NCBI RefSeq assembly: GCF_000023465.1 | Contig: NC_014041.1 | Coordinates: forward strand, 2,672,001 to 2,736,000 | DNA from: Zunongwangia profunda SM-A87 | Lineage (GTDB): Bacteria; Bacteroidota; Bacteroidia; Flavobacteriales; Flavobacteriaceae | Length of the DNA: 64,000 bases | Direction of reading: 5' to 3' | Shown: positions 1 to 9,121 of the stretch, one piece after another | Layout: the number at the start of each line of letters is the position of its first letter | How positions within the stretch are numbered: the first letter of the stretch is position 1 | Position numbers and translations under genes: made by a program | The notes under the pieces: generated by a model | What the model was told of the DNA's origin: nothing | What the model saw: only the letters and a program-made list of their open reading frames with translations | Database searches by the model: none

Positions 1-477
1 GGAGCCAATGATTATATAACAAAGCCTTTTAAGTTAGAAGTCTTAAGGTCTAGAATCGATAATTTAATCGAACAAAGAAAATCGTTCCAGGAAGCTTATC
101 GAAAGAAAATAGAGCTTCCTAAGGTAACGAATCAGGTTACGATCGAGACAGAGGATGAAAAATTGATGAGAAAAGTTTTTCAGACAATTAAAAGCAATTA
201 TCAGAATCCAGATTTTGGTGTAGAGCGCTTAGCGTTGGATCTTGGTGTTAGTCGATCTTTCTTATATAATAAAACTTTGAGTTTATTTGAAAAAACACCT
301 TCAGAGTTAATCACTGATATTCGATTAGAAAAAGGGAAAGAATTATTAGCAAAAAGTCAGTTAACGATATCAGAAATTGCATTTAAAACAGGCTTTAATA
401 ATCCTAAGTATTTCACTAAAAACTTCAAAAAGAAATACAATATTCTTCCTTCCGCTTATAAAAAGAAGCACTCCTAG
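1..477 (+). CDS. Hybrid two-component system regulator, C-terminal part (AraC-type HTH)
   Basis: The reading frame is open from the first base, so the gene begins outside the window; 158 residues are visible. It opens with GANDYITKPF, the end of a response-regulator receiver domain (the KPF turn after beta-5), then a linker with a charged helix, then about 100 residues of AraC-type DNA-binding domain with two helix-turn-helix units (LALDLGVSRSFLYNK and ISEIAFKTGFNNPKYFTKNF). This order is typical of Bacteroidota hybrid two-component systems, whose periplasmic part senses an oligosaccharide and whose HTH activates the neighbouring susC promoter. Position and direction immediately upstream of a SusC/D locus fit that role. 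The sensor and kinase parts cannot be seen, so the ligand is unknown. Confidence 0.9.
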   Translation, partial: GANDYITKPFKLEVLRSRIDNLIEQRKSFQEAYRKKIELPKVTNQVTIETEDEKLMRKVFQTIKSNYQNPDFGVERLALDLGVSRSFLYNKTLSLFEKTPSELITDIRLEKGKELLAKSQLTISEIAFKTGFNNPKYFTKNFKKKYNILPSAYKKKHS

Positions 478-788
478 TACCTAAAATTTGATAAAAAACT
501 AGCTAAGTTTTTTAATCATACCAAAAATTTGAGAATTTTCCGGATATCAAAATCGTTTTGATGTTAAAATTCTTTGAGACTAGTGTTGTTGGTGCCTCCC
601 AGATTAGACAAAAACATTTTATCCCTTTATAAAACGATTTGATACCCTTACTGAGAAGTGCAATTTGATAATTTCGTTTCTATTACTATAACGTTTGAAT
701 TATTTACTGTTCAATTTGAGGGGTGTTTAATTTTTAAATAAAAAAAATTCGAGGATTATATTTTCAAATCCTCATTAAATAAAGGTGT
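478..788 (+). promoter_or_regulatory. Intergenic control region between the regulator and susC
   Basis: This 311-base gap holds no gene. At 546-562 there is an inverted repeat, ATCAAAA-tcg-TTTTGAT, and a related half site (AAACGATTTGAT) follows around 631-643; such sites are reasonable candidates for the AraC-type regulator encoded just upstream. A near-consensus flavobacterial -7 element (TA-acg-TTTG, one base longer than TAnnTTTG) lies at 689-697, with a TTTG at 664-667 as a possible -33 element. Operator and promoter assignments are inferences from pattern alone. Confidence 0.4.
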
Positions 789-3700
789 ATGAAACAACAA
801 ACTATTTTAAAAATTAGGATTAAACCTTATTTATTAACCATGATCTTTTGCGTGTTTGGTATAAACGTTTGGGCACAGCAAAAAGAAATTAGCGGAACCG
901 TGACCTCTACAGATGATGGTTTACCTATTCCGGGAGTTAGCGTCATTGTCGAAGGAACCACCAGAGGGACAACAACAGATTTTGATGGTAACTATATGAT
1001 TGAAGCGGAGGCTACAGAAAATTTGTCTTTTAGCTATATCGGTTTCGAAACTAAAACTGTTGCTGTAGGCAACCAAAATGAGATCAATATTAGTCTAGAG
1101 GTTTCTACGGCAGAACTTGATGAAATTGTGGTTGTTGGATACGGTACTCAGCGTAAAAAAGTATCTACTGCAGCAACCTCGATGGTAGAATCAGATGATT
1201 TGATTCAAACAGCCAGTATCGATGCAACAAGTGCCTTACAAGGACAAACTTCTGGGGTAAATATTACCTCGACTTCAGGGCAACCAGGTGCAAATATGAC
1301 CGTGAACATTCGTGGGGTAGGGACTGCTGGCAATAACTCTCCGCTTTATGTTGTAGACGGCGTTGTAGTTGAAAATGGTATTGGATATTTAGACCCTTCC
1401 GTTATCGAACGAGTGGATATATTAAAAGATGCTTCTGCAGCCTCTATTTATGGTGCCAGGGCGGCAAATGGGGTTATATTATTGACTACCAAAAAAGGTA
1501 AAAAAGGGGTTACAAGTGTTTCTGTTAACAGCTATATAGGTTTCCAGGAGGTTGCCAGAACCTTAGACCTATTGAATAGTCGTGAATACGGAATCATAAT
1601 GAATGAAGCTCGGGTAAACTCGGGTTACGCACCTCTTTATTCTCAGCAGGAATTAGAAAATTTACCGAATACCGATTGGCAGGATGAACTTTTTAATAAC
1701 GGAGCCATTAAACAGAATTATTCGGCCTTAATATCTGGAGGCAGCGATAAAGTAAATTATTCAACCGGATTATCTTATTTTGGACAAGAAGGTATCATTG
1801 GTAGCCAAACAGATCAATCTCAATACGATCGTATAACATTTAACACCAATATCACTTATGATATTATCGAAGATCATTTAAAGATCGGTGAAAACTTTTC
1901 GTTTGCCAACGAGTACAATAAAGGTGTTTCTGATGCGGGTATCTATAGTAATAATATAAGAGGATTTTTAAATGCTCCGCCAAGTATGCCGGTATATAAT
2001 GAAGATGGGAGTTACGCAGGTTCAAGTATAAGCTCTGATATTACTAACCCTCTAGGTTCTTTATATTATGGGAATTTTAATGAAAGTAAAACCAATCGTG
2101 CCGTAGGAAATATCTTTGCCGAGGCTTCACATAGTGACTTCACCTTTAGAACAAGTTTTGGTGTAGATATTAATGATAATAATTATCGTGCTTTTAACCC
2201 GCTTTACGAACTTTCTAATGTAGATTATAACAGTACATCGCAGGTAACACAAAGTTCAAGCAGAACAGTATCCTGGATTTGGGAGAATACGCTTAATTAT
2301 AAAACTACGATTGCAGATGTACATAATATCGATTTTTTATTAGGTACGTCAGCAAGACAAAACGTATATGAAAATCAGTCTGCCACAGGTAGAGATTTAA
2401 TATTCAATGATTTTGAGCATGCTTATCTTTCTAACGCAACAGATCCTACACAAAACACGGTAAGTGGCAGTAGAGTAGATTATAGTATTCAATCTTATTT
2501 TACCAGGCTTCTTTACGATTACGACAGTAAATATTTATTTACCGCCACCTTAAGAAGAGATGGTTCATCAGAGTTCGGTAGCAATAATAAATATGCCTAT
2601 TTTCCTGCATTTTCAGTAGGTTGGAATATCGATAGAGAAAACTTCTTTCCAGAAGAATCCTTCATCAACTCCTTAAAATTAAGAGGTAGTTGGGGACAAA
2701 ATGGAAATGACCAGTTTAGTCAACAATTCGCATATATTTCTACCATCAGTTCTTACAACAAAAACTATCACTTTGGAACGGGAGATAATGAAATGCCTTT
2801 GGAAGTTGGATCCAGTCCAGACGATTTATCAAATCCGGATCTAAAATGGGAAACTTCAGAGCAATTTGATATTGGTTTTGATGCCAGAATTTTTTCGGAC
2901 ATAACACTTACGTTCGATTACTATAGAAAAGAAACTAAAGACTGGTTGGTACAAGCTTCGGTTCCTTTAATTGCTGGTGCAAATGCTCCTTTTATCAATG
3001 GGGGGGATATTCGTAACGAAGGGGTAGAATTTAATGCTGGTTATAGCATAGATTTTGGCGAAGATTGGAGATTTAATTTAAACGCTAATATATCTTATAA
3101 TAAGAATGAGGTATTGAGAATTGCCAATTCAGAAGGAATTATTCACGGAGAAAGTAATTTACTTTTCCAGGGATTAGACGAGATGAATAGAGTTGAAATT
3201 GGACATCCTATTGGATATTTCTACGGATTAAAAACAAATGGAATTTTCCAAAATCAGTCTGAAATTCAGCAATATTCGCAAAACGGGCAGCTTATTCAAC
3301 CTAATGCGCAGCCCGGGGATGTAAGATTTGTAGATCTTAATGGCGATGGTCAAATAAATCAGGATGATAAGACAGAGATTGGTAATCCAAATCCAAACTT
3401 AAATTTTGGGTTTAATATTCAACTTCAGTATAAAGCATTTGATTTCTCTGTTTACACTTATGGTATGGCAGGCTTCCAAAATGTTTACGGAGTAAGAGAT
3501 TATTCAAGACCATTTTACAATTATACGACAGAGATCGTTAACAGATGGACCGCTGAAGGTAGTTCTAATAGCTTACCCAGAGCAACATGGGGAACAACCT
3601 CGAACGGTAACTATACTCGTTTTTCAGATTTATACGTAGAAGATGCAGATTTCTTAAGAATTAAAACAGTTAATCTTGGGGTAGATCTAACAAAACTTAC

Positions 3701-3893
3701 CGACCAACTAGATGCATTTTCGAGATTTAGAATCTACGTGACCAGCAACAATCTGTACACTTTTACCAATTACAAGGGAATGGATCCAGAAATTGGTTTT
3801 GGTAACGTAAATCAATCCTGGGCTAGAGGAATCGATGTTGGATACTATCCACAGCCTAGAACATATATGGTTGGTCTAAATGTAAATTTCTAA
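789..3893 (+). CDS. SusC/RagA-type TonB-dependent outer-membrane transporter
   Basis: A 1034-residue protein with a signal peptide ending near residue 29 (NVWAQ), a carboxypeptidase-regulatory-like (CNA-B) domain at about 33-108 containing the family's GTTTDFDGNY motif, a plug domain from about 115 (ELDEIVVVGYG, then VDGVVVENG and ILKDASAASIYGARAANGVI), and a long beta-barrel ending in aromatic residue F. It imports oligosaccharides across the outer membrane using TonB energy, with the SusD partner as a lid. The susD start is 10 bases downstream. Length and motif order are normal for the family; the substrate cannot be read from the sequence. Confidence 0.96.
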   Translation: MKQQTILKIRIKPYLLTMIFCVFGINVWAQQKEISGTVTSTDDGLPIPGVSVIVEGTTRGTTTDFDGNYMIEAEATENLSFSYIGFETKTVAVGNQNEINISLEVSTAELDEIVVVGYGTQRKKVSTAATSMVESDDLIQTASIDATSALQGQTSGVNITSTSGQPGANMTVNIRGVGTAGNNSPLYVVDGVVVENGIGYLDPSVIERVDILKDASAASIYGARAANGVILLTTKKGKKGVTSVSVNSYIGFQEVARTLDLLNSREYGIIMNEARVNSGYAPLYSQQELENLPNTDWQDELFNNGAIKQNYSALISGGSDKVNYSTGLSYFGQEGIIGSQTDQSQYDRITFNTNITYDIIEDHLKIGENFSFANEYNKGVSDAGIYSNNIRGFLNAPPSMPVYNEDGSYAGSSISSDITNPLGSLYYGNFNESKTNRAVGNIFAEASHSDFTFRTSFGVDINDNNYRAFNPLYELSNVDYNSTSQVTQSSSRTVSWIWENTLNYKTTIADVHNIDFLLGTSARQNVYENQSATGRDLIFNDFEHAYLSNATDPTQNTVSGSRVDYSIQSYFTRLLYDYDSKYLFTATLRRDGSSEFGSNNKYAYFPAFSVGWNIDRENFFPEESFINSLKLRGSWGQNGNDQFSQQFAYISTISSYNKNYHFGTGDNEMPLEVGSSPDDLSNPDLKWETSEQFDIGFDARIFSDITLTFDYYRKETKDWLVQASVPLIAGANAPFINGGDIRNEGVEFNAGYSIDFGEDWRFNLNANISYNKNEVLRIANSEGIIHGESNLLFQGLDEMNRVEIGHPIGYFYGLKTNGIFQNQSEIQQYSQNGQLIQPNAQPGDVRFVDLNGDGQINQDDKTEIGNPNPNLNFGFNIQLQYKAFDFSVYTYGMAGFQNVYGVRDYSRPFYNYTTEIVNRWTAEGSSNSLPRATWGTTSNGNYTRFSDLYVEDADFLRIKTVNLGVDLTKLTDQLDAFSRFRIYVTSNNLYTFTNYKGMDPEIGFGNVNQSWARGIDVGYYPQPRTYMVGLNVNF

Positions 3894-3903
3894 AAAAAGA
3901 ATT

Positions 3904-5481
3904 ATGAAAAAATATATAAAAATACTTGGAATCGCTTCTTTGGGATTGGTGGCATCCTGTACAGATGATTTTATTGAAAATGATCCTTATACAGAAAGAA
4001 CAGAAGATAACTTCTATCAAACCCCGGAAGATGCTTTTGAAGGTTTGGTAGCTGCTTACGATATATTGCAAAGAGAAGGTTATGGCGGATTTTTAATTAC
4101 TTCTGAAATTGCCTCAGACAATTGCTTTGGTGGATTTGGAACTGCCGATAATCAGGTTTCTTTAGAATGGGACAGATTTCAATTTGGATCTGATCTTGAA
4201 ATGAACCGTCCTGTTTGGGAAATTTGTTATACCGGGATCTACAGAGCAAATATATTGTTAGAAAATCTTGAAGGTATCAATTGGCAGGGCAATGAAGATC
4301 TTAGAACGCAGTATGAAGCTGAAGCGAAATTTTTAAGAGCTCATTATCATTTTGAATTGGCTAGAATGTTTGGTGATATTGTTCCATTAGATCATACGTT
4401 GAGTCCTGAAGAGTTTGAAAGTCCCAGAGCGCCGGCAGAAGAGACCTATGCTTTAATAGCAGAAGACTTCAGATTTGCAGCAGAAAATTTGGGAGACGAA
4501 AATTATAGTTTAAATAATAGCCCAGATTATGGTAGAGTGACCAAGTGGGCAGCAGAAGCCTATTTAGCAAAAGCATTTCTGTTCTATACAGATTACTATG
4601 AGGCTTCAGATCTCGCCGGGGTTGTTTCAAAACAAGAAGCAACTGCTTATATCAATGATGTAGTAAATAATAGCGGACATCAGTTAATAGACGATTTTTC
4701 CAGACTTTGGCTTGCAGCTTCTATGGAGAATTATGTTGGTGAAGGTAATGCCGAGATGGTTTGGGCTATTCGATATAATAGTTCAGGAAACGGAAACTGG
4801 GATCTAAATGAAGGGAACCGTTTTCAGGTAAATATAGCAACTCGTGGAAGTAATCTGGGACCATACGCTTATGGATGGGGAGGAGCACCTGTTAACCCAG
4901 AGTTGTATAATGCTTATGCAGTAGGCGATACCCGTCGTGATGCTACAATCATTAATTACGCGGAAGAAGGATTAGAGTTTGACAATGATTCCAGAGGACA
5001 ACGCCAGCATACAGGATTGTCCTGGAAAAAATATGCTCCTATTACCAACGAAGCAGGTGAAGCAGTAGTTGCCGCAAATGGAGGGGATATCCAGATCGAT
5101 GGTTTTGAAGATTATGCAGTTATCCGTTTTTCTGAAGTCTTATTAATGGCGGCCGAATTGAATATGGATAGCGATCAGGGCTTTGCTCAGGAATGTCTGG
5201 ATCGTGTAAGAGCAAGAGCATTTCAGGATGATACACATTCCATTGCAGTCACCAAAGAAAATATCATGGAAGAAAGAAGGCTTGAGCTTGCTTTAGAGGG
5301 TAAACGTTATTTCGATCTTATTCGTTGGAGTCTGGAACGTGCAAAACAAGCCATTGATAACTCTGGGGACGGTTCACAGTTTGATGTGACTTTTAGAACT
5401 GAAACCAACGGGTGGTTTCCAATCCCCCAATCTCAGATATTATTGTCTAATGGTGCTATAGAACAAAATCCAGGTTGGTAA
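3904..5481 (+). CDS. SusD/RagB-type surface glycan-binding lipoprotein
   Basis: A 525-residue protein with a lipoprotein signal (Cys19 in LVASC, followed by TDDF, an acidic stretch like the Bacteroidota lipoprotein surface-export signal). The N-terminal part contains TPR-like helices with YRANILLENLEG and EAKFLRAHYHFEL, and the C-terminal RagB/SusD part ends with the typical EERRLELALEGKRYFDLIRW and WFPIPQSQILLSNGAIEQNPGW. It caps the SusC barrel and binds the glycan at the cell surface. It lies 10 bases after susC and is surely co-transcribed with it. Confidence 0.96.
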   Translation: MKKYIKILGIASLGLVASCTDDFIENDPYTERTEDNFYQTPEDAFEGLVAAYDILQREGYGGFLITSEIASDNCFGGFGTADNQVSLEWDRFQFGSDLEMNRPVWEICYTGIYRANILLENLEGINWQGNEDLRTQYEAEAKFLRAHYHFELARMFGDIVPLDHTLSPEEFESPRAPAEETYALIAEDFRFAAENLGDENYSLNNSPDYGRVTKWAAEAYLAKAFLFYTDYYEASDLAGVVSKQEATAYINDVVNNSGHQLIDDFSRLWLAASMENYVGEGNAEMVWAIRYNSSGNGNWDLNEGNRFQVNIATRGSNLGPYAYGWGGAPVNPELYNAYAVGDTRRDATIINYAEEGLEFDNDSRGQRQHTGLSWKKYAPITNEAGEAVVAANGGDIQIDGFEDYAVIRFSEVLLMAAELNMDSDQGFAQECLDRVRARAFQDDTHSIAVTKENIMEERRLELALEGKRYFDLIRWSLERAKQAIDNSGDGSQFDVTFRTETNGWFPIPQSQILLSNGAIEQNPGW

Positions 5482-5504
5482 TACAAACTTTAAACTTATA
5501 ACTG

Positions 5505-6347
5505 ATGAAACATATAAATTACATACTTGTAGCTTTGTTTGGCCTGTTGCTAACTTCTTGCCAGGATGAATATAGTTTCCCTGATGTAGAATTGCAGGGC
5601 GATCAATTAAACTTTATGGTAACCCAGGCTGATGGAAATGATAATGAGCTAATTCTGCAAAGCATGGAGCCAGATTATATTTCTTACTGGAGTTATACCG
5701 ATACCAATGGAAGTCAGATAGGGACATCAAATGAAGATAGCCTAAGGGTCACTTTACCTTTTGCGGGCAGTTACAATGTTTATTATACCGCCTATACCAA
5801 AGGAGGAGCAGTAGAGGCTGATCCTGTAAGTGTAGAGGTTTCTTCTAATGATGAAGAATATTTTAGTGACGAGGAGTGGGCTATGCTTACTAACGGAGTT
5901 AAAGGTAAGACCTGGGTTTTGGATATGATCAGTCCTGTAGGATGGGCCGGTTTAGATTATCCTTATAACGAAAGTGGTTCAGACTACTGGAACTGGTTCC
6001 CTGATTATGCAGGAAACGAGTGGGTAATGGACAATAAAGATTGGGGAGAAATTACATTTGATCTTGATGGAGGTTATAATGTTGAGGTAATCCAAACTGC
6101 TATAAACTCCAATAGTCAAACAACCTCTATTGGTTCTTTTAACTATAATATCGATAACCATACTATTCGATTTAATGGTGTAGATGTACTTTTTGGAGGT
6201 GATTATTATGGAGACGTAAGTAATTGGACATCTGTAAATGTTGTTGAGATTTCAGAAAACTCTTTAAGACTTGCAGTTGTTAGAGATCAATCCAGAACAG
6301 GAGAAGGAGTTGCCCAAATAGTTTTTCATTACAAACCTAAGGAATAA
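5505..6347 (+). CDS. Surface lipoprotein, probable third glycan-binding component of the PUL
   Basis: A 280-residue lipoprotein (Cys19 in LLTSC, followed by QDEYS). Residues about 30-110 resemble a PKD/Ig-like fold (FAGSYNVYYTAYTKGG), and the C-terminal half (KGKTWVLD, then Trp-rich NWFPDYAGNEWVMDN) is a beta-rich domain seen in SusE/SGBP-position proteins. It is 23 bases after susD, the usual place for a non-catalytic surface glycan-binding protein. No catalytic motif is visible. The name rests on position and architecture, not on a recognised family. Confidence 0.7.
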   Translation: MKHINYILVALFGLLLTSCQDEYSFPDVELQGDQLNFMVTQADGNDNELILQSMEPDYISYWSYTDTNGSQIGTSNEDSLRVTLPFAGSYNVYYTAYTKGGAVEADPVSVEVSSNDEEYFSDEEWAMLTNGVKGKTWVLDMISPVGWAGLDYPYNESGSDYWNWFPDYAGNEWVMDNKDWGEITFDLDGGYNVEVIQTAINSNSQTTSIGSFNYNIDNHTIRFNGVDVLFGGDYYGDVSNWTSVNVVEISENSLRLAVVRDQSRTGEGVAQIVFHYKPKE

Positions 6348-6355
6348 GAATACTA

Positions 6356-6385
6356 GCCGGTAGCCATTTGCTGCCGGCATTTTTA
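6356..6385 (+). terminator. Hairpin with T-tract between the binding lipoprotein and GH2 genes
   Basis: GCCGGTAGC (6356-6364) pairs with GCTGCCGGC (6370-6378) across a short loop, with one G-T wobble, and is followed by ATTTTTAT. It would terminate, fully or in part, between the transport/binding genes and the enzyme genes, giving more SusCD than enzyme. Confidence 0.7.
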
Positions 6386-6395
6386 TACATCACCC

Positions 6396-8897
6396 ATGAT
6401 TGCTTATAAACAGTACATTATTAATAAGTTATACCTAGGCACCCTCGCTATAGTTTCTTTTCTTCTTTTTGCCTGCCAGAAAAAAGAAGAAGATCCAGAA
6501 GTTTTTAATCGCAAACAATTATTTACAGAGGATTGGAAATTCTATAAAAACGATACGCTTAATAGCCTTACTGAAGTTTTAAATTCTGAGGATTGGCGGC
6601 CTATAGACGTGCCTCATGACTGGAGTATACATCAGGAATTTGATAAAAATAGCGCGGCAGGTATTGGCGGAGGAGCGCTTTCGGGTGGTGTAGGCTATTA
6701 TAAAAAATCATTTAATCTTCCTTTAGAAGATAGTACCAGATTGTATAAAATTCAATTCGATGGCGTGTATCAAAATAGTGAGGTTTGGATAAATGGCAGT
6801 TATTTAGGTAAACGTCCCAATGGTTATATAGGGTTTGAATATGATCTAACCCCTTATCTTCATTATGGTTCACAAGATAATACGATCGTAGTCAAAGCAG
6901 ATAATAGTGATCAGCCTAATTCCAGATGGTATTCAGGAAGCGGAATTTATCGAAATGTCTGGTTAAAAAAACTAAATAAAATTCATATTCCAAATTGGGG
7001 TACGTTTATTACAACACCTAGCATTTCTAAAGAAAAAGCGCTGGTAAATATTACTGCTAAAATTAAAAATGAGTTTTTAGAAGATAAAGAAATTGAAGTT
7101 CAGATAACTATTTTTCAGGATGATCAGGAAATAGTTAAGTCCGAAACTTCAGCTTTAAATATTACCACTAATTCAGAAATTGGTTTTAATAAAGAGCTTA
7201 CAATCTATAAGCCTAAGTTATGGTCAATAGATTCTCCTTGGTTGTATAAGGCCCAAATAGATATTATTCAGAATAAAAATCTTATAGATCGTTTCGAAAC
7301 AAGATTTGGTATTCGAGATTTTAAATTTGATTTCGAAAAAGGATTTAAACTGAATGGGGAATCCCTAAAGATTCGTGGGGTTTGCATGCATCATGATCTT
7401 GGTCCTTTAGGAGCAGCGATTAATACAAGGGCAATAGAAAGACAATTAGAGATATTGAAAGAAATGGGCGTAAACGGAATCCGTACAGCTCATAACCCTC
7501 CGGCACCAGAATTACTGGATTTATGTGATCAAATGGGATTCATCGTAATGGATGAAGCCTTTGATATTTGGACGACTGCTAAAACAAAACACGATTATAG
7601 CCAATATTGGGACAAATGGCATGAGCAGGATATAGCAGATCTGATTAAAAGAGATCGAAACCATCCTAGTGTCTTTCTATGGAGTATTGGAAACGAAATA
7701 CAGGAACAATGGAGTGAGAAAGGAGAAAAAATTGGTATAGAATTATCGAATATCGTCAAAAGTTTAGATAGCAAGCGGCCGGTAACCGCCGGGATGAATC
7801 CGCCAGTTCATGTTTCTGATAAAGAGGTAACTATTCAATTTGAAGAAACTGCAGACAAGCCAAATTCGCTGGCAGGATCTGGTGCTTTAGATGTTATAGG
7901 CTATAACTATGCGCATCAAACCTGGGAAAAACATCAACTCAACTTTCCAAATACACCATTTATTGCTACAGAAACTACTTCTGGATTACAAACCAGAGGT
8001 TATTATGAGTTTCCATCTGATACCACAAAGATCTGGCCGGTACGCTGGGATAAGCTTTTTACCGGTGGTAATCCAGATCACACAATTTCGGCATTCGATC
8101 AGGTTAGAGCCCCCTGGGGATCATTACACGAAACCAGTTGGAAGATCATTAAAAAGAACGACTTTTTATCTGGATTTTTTATCTGGACCGGCTTTGATTA
8201 TATCGGCGAACCAACACCTTATGAATGGCCTTCCCGTAGTTCATATTTTGGAATTGTAGATCTGGCAGGCTTTCCTAAAGACGTGTATTACATGTACAAA
8301 AGTGAATGGACAGATGATGATGTCCTTCATTTATTACCTCATTGGAATTGGGAACAAGGACAAACGGTTGATGTTTGGGCGTATTATAATAATGCAGATG
8401 AGGTTGAATTATTTCTTAATGGAGAGAGCAGGGGAACCAGATCTAAAAGAGACGATGAGCTTCATGTGATGTGGCGATTTCCTTTTGAATCAGGAACTTT
8501 AAAAGCAATTTCCAGAAAAAACGGCCAAATTGTAAAAGAGACTGAGATTAGAACAGCATCAAAACCTGCTAAATTAGAGTTATTTCCAGATCGAAAGAAA
8601 ATCAGGGCAGATGGATTAGACCTTTCATTCATTACCGTGACTATTACTGATGCAGAAGGAACAATAGCGCCCAGAGCAAACAACCAAATTGATTTCGAAA
8701 TCGAAGGACCCGGAGAAATTGTTGGCGTATCCAGCGGTGATCCTACCAATCATGAATCTTTCAAAGGAAAATCACATCGCGCACTTAATGGAAAATGTTT
8801 AGTGATTGTTCAATCAACACGGCAGGCTGGAGAAATTAAAATTTCTGCAAATTCAGCAGGATTAGAAAGTAATAGCGCAGTGTTAATATCCCATTAA
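6396..8897 (+). CDS. GH2 beta-galactosidase-type glycosidase, lipoprotein
   Basis: An 833-residue glycoside hydrolase family 2 enzyme. It has a lipoprotein signal with Cys27 (LLFAC, then QKKEED), a sugar-binding jelly roll (about 40-195), an Ig-like domain, a TIM barrel (about 305-610; FKLNGESLKIRGVCMHHDLG, NGIRTAHNPPAPE) and C-terminal beta domains including a DUF4982-like part. The acid/base is Glu434 in WSIGNE and the nucleophile Glu526 in IATETTSG. Members with this architecture are mostly beta-galactosidases, some of them xyloglucan side-chain enzymes; beta-glucuronidase or other exo-activity is possible. Its place next to GH31, GH97 and a GH3 relic supports trimming of beta-linked galactose from an oligosaccharide. 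Confidence 0.9.
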   Translation: MIAYKQYIINKLYLGTLAIVSFLLFACQKKEEDPEVFNRKQLFTEDWKFYKNDTLNSLTEVLNSEDWRPIDVPHDWSIHQEFDKNSAAGIGGGALSGGVGYYKKSFNLPLEDSTRLYKIQFDGVYQNSEVWINGSYLGKRPNGYIGFEYDLTPYLHYGSQDNTIVVKADNSDQPNSRWYSGSGIYRNVWLKKLNKIHIPNWGTFITTPSISKEKALVNITAKIKNEFLEDKEIEVQITIFQDDQEIVKSETSALNITTNSEIGFNKELTIYKPKLWSIDSPWLYKAQIDIIQNKNLIDRFETRFGIRDFKFDFEKGFKLNGESLKIRGVCMHHDLGPLGAAINTRAIERQLEILKEMGVNGIRTAHNPPAPELLDLCDQMGFIVMDEAFDIWTTAKTKHDYSQYWDKWHEQDIADLIKRDRNHPSVFLWSIGNEIQEQWSEKGEKIGIELSNIVKSLDSKRPVTAGMNPPVHVSDKEVTIQFEETADKPNSLAGSGALDVIGYNYAHQTWEKHQLNFPNTPFIATETTSGLQTRGYYEFPSDTTKIWPVRWDKLFTGGNPDHTISAFDQVRAPWGSLHETSWKIIKKNDFLSGFFIWTGFDYIGEPTPYEWPSRSSYFGIVDLAGFPKDVYYMYKSEWTDDDVLHLLPHWNWEQGQTVDVWAYYNNADEVELFLNGESRGTRSKRDDELHVMWRFPFESGTLKAISRKNGQIVKETEIRTASKPAKLELFPDRKKIRADGLDLSFITVTITDAEGTIAPRANNQIDFEIEGPGEIVGVSSGDPTNHESFKGKSHRALNGKCLVIVQSTRQAGEIKISANSAGLESNSAVLISH

Positions 8898-8913
8898 ATA
8901 ACAACCATAAATA

Positions 8914-9119
8914 TGAAAAAGAAAGCATTCATATTCACAGTACTCGATAGATGTTCCAAAGCAGGGGACTAAAAATTAGGTGAGAAATTAAAGATTTTAA
9001 GCAATGCTGAGCCAGAACCTAAAAAACAATATCAATTGATATTATGGGAAAGCATTAGATGAATATTCCTATTCGGAGGAAAGGTTTTTTCTTCTTTGAA
9101 TGCAGAAAACTATAAATAA
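8914..9119 (+). pseudogene. Possible short gene relic between GH2 and GH31
   Basis: The gap begins with a gene-like start (MKKKAFIFTVLD at 8914) that stops after 19 codons. Later fragments in shifted frames (GEKLKILSNAEPEPKKQYQL; FLFGGKVFSSLNAENYK) look like coding sequence with several frameshifts and stops. I do not recognise the parent family. It may instead be a long leader. Confidence 0.3.
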
Positions 9120-9121
9120 AG

